Source: Sindora glabra (Eukaryota > Streptophyta > Magnoliopsida > Fabales > Fabaceae). From it: a stretch of DNA of 64,000 nt. The DNA lies in NCBI GenBank assembly GCA_020226215.1, contig CM035232.1, positions 50,654,179 through 50,718,178 of the forward strand, written 5' to 3'. Positions 49,121-59,930 of the stretch are shown here, piece by piece (position 1 is the stretch's first letter; every line of letters begins with the position of its first letter). The position numbers and the translations under genes are program-made. Under the pieces are notes generated by a model. That model was not told where the DNA came from. It ran no database searches and saw only the letters and a list, made by a program, of their open reading frames with translations.

Positions 49121-50680
49121 AATTATTAAAATTTATGAAATTATTCATAAATTAACAACATAGCATGTTTGAATAATAGCCATGCTTTAAATTTTTCTCA
49201 TAATGATGTAACTATTTACAGTATAATGCTATGATACTTAGTATCGATAGGGTATAAGTATTATAACATAATACAAGAACTATATGCTAAATTCCTAAAA
49301 CCTAGCACTGATAAGGTATTTAAAATTTTAGAAAATTGATATATAATTTTAATACTCATGTTATTACCTACAAACTACACTAATAGAATTATATCGATAG
49401 GATATAATTTTCATTAGTATAGTACTCTCCTAATTTTATTATTCCAAAATTTAATTACTATAATAGTAATTTAACTAACAATATATAAATATTAAATAAA
49501 ACATTACAAGAATTTTATGTAATTAACCCACGATAGGTGAGTTTGATTACATAAAATTTAAAGGGATAACAAGATCAATTATAATCCTTGTATAAATTAA
49601 ACAATCAATTGCATATTAATAACAAAAATTAAGAAAAATATGCAAACAATATGTAAATTGTCCAAAAATTTTTTTTATATAGTACACAATTATACAAGGA
49701 TTACATAGAAAAAATTTTAGGCCAAAATTCAATTAAATTAATACTCAAAAAAATAAAACAAAAATTAATGAAAAATATTTTATTTCTAAAAAATTATAAA
49801 AAAAACTACCAAAAAATTCAGCTCGGAGAGTAGAGCAAAAAGGTATTTTTAATTTTTCAAAAAAATTCTAGAACACGGCGCGTGGAATGCACATGCCACC
49901 AACACACATGGGATTTTCAATTTTATCACAGCAATCAATTTCTGGGCAACGCGCATGAGATGGATGCACCACATGCGCTAATGCGTGTGTGAAATGCACA
50001 CACTATACACACCAATGAGCGTGTGTGATGCACGTGCCAAATGCATGCGTGAGTTGCACGTGCTAGTACATTTTTTCAGTTTCTTCTTTTTCTCAAAACT
50101 GTTGTGTTTTGTCGCATTTTCTTAGGTTTTCCCAAAAAAAAAATTCAGTTTAACCCCTCCCCCCTGATTTTTGAGGTTTTTAATGCCAAAATTAAATGGG
50201 TTTCAATCCTCATTTGATTTGCAACATTATGCAATAATAAATTCTAGAAAATTATTCATATATCACGTATTTAATTTTTTGCTAAAAAAAACCCTTATAG
50301 TTTCTTCTTCATTCATTGTTAGCATCTATTTAAAGCTTATGATTCAGATCAATTTAAGAGGTTTTATTCACTAAGATGTTTCTAATATTTCTGTGATTCT
50401 AGTTTTCCAGAATTCATCGAAAACATTCAATAATTTTCCAAAAATTCAATTGTTCTTCATGTTACCGAAATAGATCCAAAAATTATAAAATTTAATCTCA
50501 ATTCAAAGCAACAACATACTAATTAAGATTAAATAATAAATAATAAATTCAAAAAAAATAATATTGTCATAATTTTATTCTAATTTATTATGGCTAAAAC
50601 ATGCAAAGGATTCATACTAGGTAAAATATAAAATAGCAAGATGTAATTTGTACAATTTGACTCATCAATATGGATTTTTT
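49121..50680 (-). other. copia-1 leader between primer site and gag
   Basis: About 1.5 kb of untranslated sequence, mostly AT-rich, with a CG-rich imperfect repeat at 49875-50068. The part near 49380-49560 (ATATCGATAGGATATAA, CCCACGATAGGTGA) has a recognisable relative in copia-2 at 57590-57780. No protein seen. Confidence 0.6.
49875..50068 (-). repeat. CG-rich minisatellite-like array in copia-1 leader
   Basis: About five imperfect units on the plus strand of the form GCGTGNGNGATGCACRTGCCA: GCGCGTGGAATGCACATGCC, GCGCATGAGATGGATGCACC, GCGTGTGTGAAATGCACAC, GCGTGTGTGATGCACGTGCC, GCGTGAGTTGCACGTGC. Base composition is strikingly different from the AT-rich leader on both sides. Confidence 0.7.
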
Positions 50681-50693
50681 AGCTTTGATACTA
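50681..50693 (-). other. copia-1 primer-binding site
   Basis: The minus strand reads TAGTATCAAAGCT two bases after the 5' LTR. The initiator tRNA-Met primer site of plant copia elements is TGGTATCAGAGC, so this is a slightly mutated copy. Confidence 0.8.
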
Positions 50694-50695
50694 AT

Positions 50696-51148
50696 TGTAA
50701 AATTATTTAGGATTCATAAAATATTTTTAATATTCAAACAACCATAAATCCATAAAGAGGAGTACAATAATTGCATAAATAAAATAAAGAGTTTTTCGAG
50801 TTACTTAGCTCTCCTGCTGCATCCATGATGTCTGAATATAAGATTGGCTAGATCACTGCCCACTCTTCTTCAGGTAAGTCTCAGAGAGAATATTGAGAAT
50901 TATAAACTACAATTTGATGGGAGACTGCAACTCACCTTATAAGCAAGTGGGTAGGGATCCAAACCCTAATTAAAACCCAACTAGGATTAATTGGCCCATC
51001 ACAATTAATCTAAAATTAGGGTATATGTACACACTTTAGAGTTATATTATAACATAAAGTCTAGGTATTATAATTATATTAATGACATTGAATTAATATT
51101 AATTCAATTATATATTAAAATATGTTTAGTCCACAAAATTATTTTACA
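50696..51148 (-). repeat. copia-1 5' LTR
   Basis: 453 bp, TGTAAAATTATTT at the left tip and AAAATTATTTTACA at the right, giving matching inverted tips. It has a 10-bp insertion-like difference near 50726 relative to the 3' LTR. Confidence 0.95.
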
Positions 51149-51153
51149 CTAGT

Positions 51154-53420
51154 GAGACGAAAATCATTGCTTTTAGGTTATCATCCTCTCTCAACTACAA
51201 TCTGTGTCAAGTTTCTCACAGTCTATGGTAGACATGAACATGAGAGACTAAAGATAAAACATTATTATGATGGAATGTATGGTAGTAAATGGCCGAGGAT
51301 AAAATATCAGTGTAATGGAATGCATGGTAGCAAAAGATTATGGATAAAATATGAATGGTATCTATAGAAACAATCATTATTACTTTACTTCAAAGTAATG
51401 TGATCAAAACTCCTACCTTTATGAATTATATTTCTACCCTCTACTTTGAAAAAAATTCACCATCACTTTTTTTTTCAAAGTGGTTAATGACAAAATGTTT
51501 ATTGTTCAAGATAAGAATATATAGCATAGATGCATGTGTTGATAAAATAGTATAATTTTTGTGTACATCTTCATTAGAAAAAATGTTAGGATGCAAAAGT
51601 ATTTTTTTCTAAATAGAAAGCAATGTTGATTGTTTATTATAATTGATGTCTTTATTAACCTATAAATTAAAATAAATATTTACTAGCTTGTAACAAATAT
51701 TAAGAAATATGAATCAATGTCATTGCTTGTTTAATAATTGACATATATTGATTTTCATTCTACCTATGAATTTCCCTTTCATTTTATTTTTTATTTAGGT
51801 AGAACAAAGGGATAAGACATTTATTTTTGCTGCACATTTAGAAAAGGTTCCAATCTTACGATCATGAACATATCATCAAACCATAGTTATCTTTAGCCCT
51901 AAAACAATTTAGGTGGAAAAAGATATCTATGATTTGATGCAATTGTCATGATCATAAAAATTGAAGCTTTTCCAAATGTGCAACTTTAATAGGTGTGTTG
52001 TCCTTAGATTTTACCAAATACTATAAGGAATGCATGACTAATGTCTACATAATCTTGTGGAGCACTTTTATATAAGGAAAATAGAGTAAACCTCTCTTTA
52101 ACATGAAGAAAACATTATGTTATAAACTGTATTGATAATTAAATGTTATTTTTGTACTAGTCATTGTTAGAAATATGGCAAGATGCAGTTGTATAAAAAA
52201 TATTAACTTAGATGACTTTGATTATGTATTAAGAAATGATGTGTTTTTTTATATATTCTATATAGCAAATTGTCTCCTTTCCTATTTGTTTCATTTTACA
52301 TTAATTTGTTGTCGTTCTAGTTGATATATGTGTATTTTAAATTCTAATTTAATTGATATGTATAATTGAATTAGCTTTATTCTAATATTGTTGTATATCT
52401 ACAAATTTGGAAATAGTAAAATTTTGTTTGTGTAGTTAATGAAACAGTACAGAGGAATTCCACATTGGTTGCATAATAAAATTGATATGGAAAGTAAAAC
52501 TATTACTTAGTATTAAGATGTCAATTTTTATAATCGACATAGAATATTAAATTATGCCATTTTTCTCTCTTTAAAACTTGTGAAAACAAAGGCGAGAGTC
52601 AAAATTAGAAGCCTATCTTAGGTGCTAAATTATAGATAAATTACAAAGAGTGCCCTACAAAGTGTTTGACCAATTCATTTTCTTTTGTAAGCAATATGGC
52701 CCTTACAATTTCTCTCCAATAGAGAAGATCACCTATTCTCCAATTCAACATTTTATTCACTTTTACTATTCATATATTTTTCTTAATGTTAAAGTCCATT
52801 CAAATGCCTCATTTCTCCTCTAAACTTAAATATGAACATCTATTTGTTGTGTGTTATTTAAATTTGTTTGGATTTTTTTGTTAATGATTTTATTGATTAA
52901 GGTTTTGATTGATATTAGTTTCTTGAAAAAGAGGTTGCAGATTTGTTGCTTACAAATGGCTAGGATAACAACACACAATTCCATAAAATTTTAATGGTAA
53001 AAGCTAAGTAATAAAATTCTAACAAATAGAAGCATATTGTATTAATGTTTCACCTACATCATCAATTTTGATGTCCTTGTACCCTTGTTTTGCTATAGTG
53101 CGATTTATAGGTATTTTAGTTAATGGCCATGTCATTGGAATGACAAGGTAAGTTCCTTCTCAATATTTAGAGGTATAATTTCTAGTTTTTGCAACATCAA
53201 CACATTATATGTCTTTTACTATTTGGATCCAAATAAATGTATTATTCTTCATCTTTTTCTAGTTTATTGTATTAATTTTGACCATAGAAATATTGAGGTA
53301 GAGCTTGAATATTATTGATTGCTTATATAGGGATATAAATTACTAGATTCTGTAATGAGATTAGGATATTGCTTTTGGAGGTGATAGGGTTTAGGAGCAT
53401 TCTTGTTGATTTAAAAAAAA
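51154..53420. other. interior of CACTA-3, right part, no gene assigned
   Basis: The plus-strand frame 51122-51367 overlaps the LTR end and then reads a twice-repeated 15-residue pattern (YDGMYGSKWPRIKYQ, CNGMHGSKRLWIKYE). Near 52438 a piece reads MKQYRGIPHWLHNKIDME. I recognise no domain in either. The remainder to the subterminal repeats is AT-rich. Confidence 0.4.
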
Positions 53421-53682
53421 ACTTCAAAATAATGTTAGTTATTAAAAAAATCAATGTCTTTATTTAAATTATCAACATTAATTAATACTCATAAAACCAA
53501 TGTCATATTTCAATTATTGAGAATTATACTATAACTAAACATATCAATTTTCTAGTAAAAGAAATAACATTATTATGTGTATCCAATGTTAATTCAATAA
53601 CCAACATTGAATACGCAGGATTTATAATGACAGTCGTATATATGTTAACAGGTAACTAACATTAAATGTTATCTTTGTAGTG

Positions 53683-53972
53683 GTGGCACTCCTTCTATCA
53701 TACCATATTGGTTGTTCTTTAATAAGAGAAACCATTTCTGCATTTTAGTGGGATAAACTATAGCCTTATAGGTTATTAGAAGTAGGAGAACCATACTAAT
53801 TAACTATGCTAGGTCATGGATCATGCCCATCACAAGATCCATACCTAACCAATTTACATTGAGCCTAATATCATTATACTTATATTATAATAGTAACATT
53901 TAATTAGGTACTAAAAATATTAAAATTAATAACTTGATTTAGAAATTAATGTGAAGCCCAAAATTTTCAACA
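53683..53972 (-). repeat. copia-2 3' LTR, piece 3
   Basis: Matches 59641-59930: GGTTGTTCTTTAATAAGAGA against GGTGGTTCCCTAATGAGAGA, ATAGGTTAT, TTAATTAACTA, TAATAGTCACATTTAATT-type words and a shared GCCCAAAATTT end. Right after it, CTCACTT on the plus strand is the remnant of the minus-strand polypurine tract. Confidence 0.85.
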
Positions 53973-54299
53973 ATTTCTCACTTAAGGCTACATTAATTTA
54001 TGAATAATAACTACTTGAAATTATTGTTAACATTCAATAAAATATTATATCACCCATAGATTTAATGAAGATCATAAGAACTTATTAATATTAAATATTA
54101 TATCCAAAGGAATATCAATATCAAATATGTTAAATGCTCATAAATGTGTAAAATTAGATTTACATGATTTCAATGTAACTAAATGTAAATTGTTAATGCA
54201 CAAAATGCATGGCAATAACACAAATAATTCATTATGAACATTTCACATAAACATATCTCAATATAACAATAAGTTCATATCATTAAAACTTCACTAACT

Positions 54300-54774
54300 T
54301 AAAACATTGAATGACTAAGGCAAGTCATTGTTGTTCACATGATCATGCTTTCTACGAACTCATAAGCCTTTAGTTAGTGAATTCATAAGCATATAATCTA
54401 TAAAAAAATATTTACTATGCTCGTGTATTTTCTATCTTGCACAAATTGGTATTTCAAATTGAAGTCCTTCACATTGACAAAATCTTTATTATTTAGAGAG
54501 AAGACTTTGGTATCAATATTGTCACAATAAAACATAAATGATTAAGAATGAAAAACTCTTAACTAAACAACTTTTCAGGCACATCTATCTCACACAACAT
54601 GCCTTTCCTTTATAACGAAGGTAGTTGTAAATGGATGCTTGATATTTTCCATGACATAACTCCTCTTAACAAGTGTCCAGACACATATTCATGATCACTT
54701 GCACAACTAACTAAATAATTTTGAGTAGCTTGTATTTATAAGATCTCTCAATCTTTCATATGTCAATATGTAAT
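54300..54774 (-). pseudogene. copia-2 RNase H remnant
   Basis: The nucleotide sequence aligns with the copia-1 RNase H at 45060-45560. Landmarks on the plus strand are AAATTGGTATTTCAAATTGAAGT, ATTATTTAGAGAGAAGAC-like and TTGTCACAATAAA for the copia-1 words AAATTGATATTTCACAC, ATTATTTTGAGAGAAAC and TTATCGCAATAAA. It is riddled with stops and small gaps. It is interrupted at 54775 by an inverted-repeat element. Confidence 0.75.
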
Positions 54775-55365
54775 AAGGAGGGCAATGGGGTGAGGTAAGG
54801 GTAGATCTACCTCAAATTGCCTATCCTTGCATTGCCATGCCATGCTATCTACCTATCTTATAAGTAGAGTAAGTTAGAGCATCAACCCTGTGATCCGCAA
54901 GGCACTGATAACCCCATGAGCAAATTCACAAAATTGGAAAAATCTAATAAAAATTTTAAATTTTATATATTTAAAATTCAAATACAAATAACACATAATA
55001 TTTAATATAGTCTTACTATATAGGTTTAAAAATAAATTTAATTCAATTAACAAACTACAACAATAACCCTATTTTTTAATTATAGTTTTTATCAATTTCC
55101 ATAAAATAACTAAATTAAAAATACAATTATTTAAAGTATTTTAAATAGTTAAATTACTAAAATCCTATATATAATATATGGATGTATTATTTATATGAAT
55201 AAAATTATAATATTAAATATGCAAAGCTCCGTGAGATAAATTATACTAATATTATTCCATGCCCCAAATCTACTTCAAATTAAAAACCTATCTTGCAAGA
55301 TGAATTTTTCTATGATATTCATGCCTAGTTAAGGAAAAATCCAACCCTAAAATTTTGCCCTCCTT
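54775..55365. mobile_element. 591-bp inverted-repeat element inside copia-2
   Basis: The ends AAGGAGGGCAA and TTGCCCTCCTT are exact inverted repeats of 11 bp, flanked on both sides by AAT (54772-54774 and 55366-55368). The left arm is followed by TGGGGTGAGGTAAGGGTAG and other repeats of that kind. The interior is AT-rich and non-coding. Copia-1 has nothing equivalent at this place. It may be a hAT- or Harbinger-type non-autonomous element; the length of the target duplication (3 bp or a longer diverged one) is undecided. Confidence 0.65.
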
Positions 55366-56110
55366 AATAGGTAATCATTTGTATCTTCCAAGGACTGTAC
55401 TAATATAATACCATTAACCTAAACATATAAAAGGCTATCTATGACTATTGTACATGGGACATTCCTTATCCCTTAGAAAAAATATTGGGCTTAATTGAAC
55501 TTTATCCTTTTGGATTAAAGAACAAATATGAGATTATATTAATATGTTAAGCTATTTCTAGCATAACTATTGAGACAAGCTAAATACCTCTGCAAACTAT
55601 CACAAAAACTCAATATAAAGGGACATTCCTAGGTCTTTTATTTTGATTGCTTTCTCTCAATCAACACATTTTACATTATTAGTGACTAAGAAAATGTCAT
55701 CATTGCATAAAACTAGAATTGCTAAAATGTCCATACTTATCATTATACGTTGGTTTGCTTTGCTCTCTTTGAATCTCAGAGAAATTACAATCTCACCAAG
55801 AATTAAGATACAACCATATAGACAAACATATTTATTTTTCTTTTTAGAATCTATCTACCTATTTCATATTATTTTTATTAGGTCACAATCTAGGAAGGCT
55901 ATTTTATTCTTAGACAAACATAGCTTCTACCAAAGTGAACTACTTTACATCATAAGAATTTGGAGCGAGATTTAAGATGTTGAGAAAGAGAGAAAATATT
56001 TTATAGTCTGCATCTTCCTTTTAAGTATAACCCTCTGACTATTAATTTGATTTTGAACCCATAATTTCATTTGAGCATTCCTTTTTTAACTTAAAATTAC
56101 ACTTGTTTCT
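55366..56110 (-). pseudogene. copia-2 reverse transcriptase remnant
   Basis: Plus-strand AGAAAATGTCATCATTGCATA near 55690 aligns with GGAGAATGTCATCAACATACA of copia-1, the site of the YVDD motif, here altered. TTGATTTTGAACCCATAATTTCA near 56050 aligns with the copia-1 N-terminal part (TTGGCCTCGTATCTTTCA). AAAGGCTATCTATGACTATTG at 55430 aligns with the connection to RNase H. The plus-strand open frame at 55643-55975 is an antisense shadow. Confidence 0.7.
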
Positions 56111-56329
56111 AAAATGACTTGTTATTCATAAGCAATTCTACTCAATCATATATTCACTCTTACTATAAGACTGATTTATACTCTATCACCATAATATAAT
56201 ATAAAAAGTGAGAAAAATTTATGGGATATTCCTATAAGGAATTTTATAATTATTTTGCTCTATTAACTGCACTAGATAGATTATGAGAAGATGAAAATGG
56301 ATTTTATAGTTTAATTATACATATAATGG

Positions 56330-57340
56330 AGTCACCATACTATGTTTGTGACTCCTACCATTCACAGCATCTAATAGCTTCCAATATCCAAGCACATCCT
56401 TTAAATGAATAAGTGAAGTCAAAGCTTAAAAAGGATTTTAAAGTTAGGCTTCAAAATGGATTTTATAAAATGCCATTGTAGCTTGTTAAATCATGTATTC
56501 AAAATAAACAAATTAAAACTAATTTTATTTTCCAAAATGAGATAATTGGAAAAATGAGTTACCTTAGTGAAAGATATTTTGTTTTTGGCATAAAGCAAAT
56601 CACAAAAGTAAATAACCATCTTTAGCTTTAACACACTTTCTCATGTCTTTTAGGCTTAAGTCAGTCACCTTTTTTTTTTTTGTACCTATCACGAAGAAAT
56701 GTCTTACAATTATTCCTTAAACACTCTTATGTTCTAAAGTCAAACCATAAGAAACAATATTGACTATCTTAACTATTTCTCTTATGTCTTTTCTCTGCTT
56801 GATTAATAATAGATATCTATCCATTGATTGTCTACTCACACTTTTGAGCATTATAAAGAACTCCAAAATATCTTATCCTAGAGAAAATAACTCTAATGCA
56901 TGCTAGGTCAGAAAACTCTCTCCTACAATAACTTTTTTGCTCATTGCTTATAATAATCAATAAATTCTAAGATATGCTCCTACACTCGATCGACCTCATT
57001 ATAAGTCATTTTCTTATGCAATGAAATATAATAGGAGTTTCCTACTTTATTGAATTTCAAAAATCTTTGGCAATAGAATCAAAAGGATGTCAAAACATTC
57101 ACATGGTCAAGGATGTTTCATTTGATGGGTTGGTCCATAGTGTATTTACTGACTATCAGACTAGCTTGATTTGTGTATGACCATTTTTATGTTCCATTTT
57201 TGTCCTTTGTACTTAAATTCATTCTAATGATGGATTCCAATTGTAAAATCGCTAGATATAATTTTTAGAATTCAACCCTATTCATCATAACTTATCCTAT
57301 CTAGTGTCTTTATAGAATTTTGTTGCATAGAGATAAAAAA
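56330..57340 (-). pseudogene. copia-2 protease and gag remnant
   Basis: 56340-56400 resembles the protease start of copia-1 (TTTGTGAC, then CCAATATCCAA). 56640-57340 resembles the gag region: CTTTTAGGCTTAAG near the knuckle, AAACCATAAGAAACAATATTGAC against AAACCATGAGAGACAAAATTTGCC, and the run TTATATTAATC-type linker. No domain can be read through. Between 56110 and 56330 only about 220 bp separate reverse transcriptase from protease, against about 1.7 kb in copia-1, so the integrase is missing. Confidence 0.6.
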
Positions 57341-59405
57341 TGAGGAAAATGTACCAATCATTTGATCCATGTAAATATATTAATCATGCTAATGTTTTTC
57401 CTTACAAAAAGTAATTGTGGAACCACATTCAACATTATATTATAAGATCAAATATTAAAGATTATTAAAAACCTTACAATATAATACAAGAGTCAAACAT
57501 TATACTTTCAACACTTAACATCAAACATGTGTTTAAAAATTTAAGGAATATAACATTTAAGCCTACACTTACACTACCACCAATGAACTATATTAATAAT
57601 ATAATATCGAGAAGTATTTAATATTAATAGTATAGTATCTCCCTTTTAAAATTATTTTACTTCCAAAATTTTTTTGAATAAAATTTTAATGCAACTAATC
57701 CTATGAAAGGTAGATAACCAGCTACACAAAATTTAATGGCATAATATAAGCAAATAATAATTGTCATACAATACTTTAATGTTTAAGAAAATCATTACAT
57801 CATCTAATTGATGTTAGAAGATTATTACAAAATGTCAAGATGTAGCATAAATGAAGGCAATTACTCAAAAAAAATTTGGGCTCAAAATAATTTCACATCA
57901 TTACTTAAATAAAATAGAAAAAATTAAGTAAAAAATTTTTTAACTCCAAAAAAAAATCTATAATTACATGTTTGAAAAGTGGAATACAACAATATAATCA
58001 TCGCTGCCAAAAACCTCCTTTAAGGTGGTGCATGGACTACAGGAACCTTCTGTGTAGATAGGCCATGCATGTAAAGCTAGCTTCAGCTTCCTTGCTTGGA
58101 ACATTTAATTTAGGTTATACTGACTCATTTTCAACCTAAAGTTATATCTCATGATTTCAATGAGATTTTCAGTCTAAACCATTTCAAATATGATTTGGTA
58201 ATAAATTTAGATTTTCTAAAAAAATGTGAAGGAAAAATGGTTTTCAAATATTCTAAAAAATTTTAAGATTTTAATAGCAAGCTTTAGGATTTTCTCTACT
58301 TTTCCATCCTTTTAGTAGATCCATTATCTCACAAATTATGTTTCTTAAGTAACATAATTCGCATTCAAACTAAAGCTTATTAAAATTTTGAAAATTGAAA
58401 TCATATACAAACTTACTTAAATGGCAAACAAAATTCAAGAATTTTTCTTGGAAAATTTGTTATAAGTTGTCAACAACAAACATATTTCCAAAGTGCACAT
58501 TAAGGGTCAAAGAACTACCTTTACAACAAGAATTACATGGGTTTAAGGAATTCTAAAAACTCCTCAAAATTTAATCAAATATTTACTATTGTACTCTTAT
58601 TGAAATGCAGTTCTTTACACTATTGTCCTTTAATATCATGGCACAAAACTTCACTCCTACAGCAAACATTTTTTGACTAAGTGCAGCTTAAATGATTACA
58701 TAAGAAGAAACAAAGGATGGCACAATAATTCAATTTTGAAGTGATGCAATAAGGGTAAGAGAAACACATATATCTAGCATCTTGTACATATACACATAAC
58801 TACTATAGTATCTATGATTTTCCTAAGCAAACAAAGTTCATATTCATAACCTTTTTAGTATGTACAATGTTTAACAAATATTCATGCATACTTATGGTTC
58901 ACACAAAAGGCTTTATTTTGTGGAAGATGCAAAATAGGATTGCACCAAGAATAGGCATTATAACCATAAAAAATGTTTTGGGAATATGCATTCAAGAATA
59001 AGCCTATGTTTTCTAGTCAAGTGATGATCATGTTATAATTAGACATTAATAAAGGTAATGTACATTTTTAATTTGACTAATGACGTTAAGACAATAGGGT
59101 GCAATTTATAAACTAAAAGAAACACCATAACACATATGTATATTCCTTGAAGAATATAAACTTCATGTTTGTTATGTAACACACTTTTACACTTCATGTG
59201 CATATATAAAATAGAATGCTTTCTTATGAGTTTGCTTAAAGGATGACATGTATCATATATGCATTTAATTACCATATATATATATATATATATGTAAAGC
59301 ATTATTTAACTAATAAGGGAAAGCTTAAAATTCACTTCAATTAGTCATGATGGATGATGTAACCATATTCTAACACTAATGTTATCAATATTGATAATTT
59401 TATTA
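57341..59405 (-). other. copia-2 leader, non-coding
   Basis: 57590-57780 matches the copia-1 leader (ATATCGAGAAG against ATATCGATAGG; CCTATGAAAGGTAGA against CCCACGATAGGTGAG). From 58060 to the LTR no relation was found. A word ATTGATAATTTTAT just left of 59406 may be a decayed primer-binding site. Confidence 0.5.
59274..59293 (+). repeat. (AT)n microsatellite
   Basis: Ten uninterrupted units in the copia-2 leader. Confidence 0.95.
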
Positions 59406-59930
59406 TACCTAAATCATATCATGTACCATAGCATGATTTAGGAGCAAAATACAATTTCCTTTCAATCAATATCATCAATTCATCTTTAAGAGATATGGTA
59501 GAAGAATGTTGTAAATACCGTATTAACTAATTTTTTTAAAAATCATTAAAATTTGATACCTTTAATCATATAATCACGCCCTTATGAATCCATTGCACTT
59601 GAAACACAATTAGAGAAAGGAAATTTGTGATAAGGGCTCATACACCATTTATTATTCATTATTGGTGGTTCCCTAATGAGAGAAATCATTTTGGTATTTT
59701 GATGGGATAAATTGCATCTTCATAGGTTATTTAAGGTAGAGGACTCCATATTAATTAACTAAGATGGGTAATAGATTCTACTTGTCACAATGTCTATACC
59801 TAGTCAATTGACATTAGGCCTAGTGTCATTATAACTATAATATAATAGTCACATTTAATTGGGCATTAAATAAGGCTGACATTAATAACTTTATTTAGAA
59901 AATAATGTGAGGCCCAAAATTTCTAAGACA
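59406..59930 (-). repeat. copia-2 5' LTR, uninterrupted
   Basis: 525 bp, TG...CA decayed at the left (TACC) and CA at 59929-59930. It spans, without a break, the junctions where CACTA-2 (about 59545) and CACTA-3 (about 59640) sit in the other LTR. Confidence 0.8.

Larger units (their letters stand above)
44189..51148 (-). mobile_element. Ty1/copia retrotransposon copia-1, complete structure
   Basis: Two LTRs (44189-44631 and 50696-51148) enclose, on the minus strand, a primer-binding site, long leader, gag, protease, integrase, reverse transcriptase and RNase H. Integrase before reverse transcriptase is the Ty1/copia order. The 5-bp target duplication CTAGT is perfect (44184-44188 and 51149-51153). 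By eye the LTRs differ at roughly 45 positions in 443, mostly transitions, so the insertion is not recent. Stops and lost catalytic residues in several domains mean it cannot move by itself. It lies inside CACTA-3. Confidence 0.95.
38863..53682. mobile_element. CACTA-like transposon CACTA-3, split by later insertions
   Basis: The left end CATTACAACAAAAATG pairs with the right end read inward CACTACAAAGATAAC, and both continue into CATTTAATGT. Subterminal copies of CCAATGT and ACATTAA fill 38880-39130 and 53420-53682. The flanking sequences are two adjacent pieces of one LTR that is continuous at 59640, which proves both ends belong to one insertion event. A 3-bp duplication is not clean (ACA versus GTG). 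Without the nested copia-1 it is about 7.8 kb. I could not recognise TNP2 in it; the family differs from CACTA-1 and CACTA-2. Confidence 0.75.
29887..59930 (-). mobile_element. outer copia retrotransposon (copia-2), 30 kb including nested insertions
   Basis: The 3' LTR is in three pieces (29887-30024, 38765-38862, 53683-53972) and the 5' LTR is whole (59406-59930). The pieces add up to 526 bp against 525 bp. On the minus strand between them are degenerate gag and protease (about 56330-57340), reverse transcriptase (55366-56110) and RNase H (54300-54774), in copia order. After removing CACTA-2 and CACTA-3 the element would be about 6.5 kb. The integrase segment appears missing. Flanks do not show a clear 5-bp duplication (ATGAA on the right, TATAT on the left), so the outermost base positions are uncertain. 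Confidence 0.75.

Noticed and set aside
52088..52106. AACCTCTCTTTAACAT resembling the tip of the 4772 inverted repeat
   Set aside because: The match is short and no opposed partner was found.
55643..55975. 110-residue plus-strand open frame
   Set aside because: It lies antisense to the copia-2 reverse transcriptase remnant.
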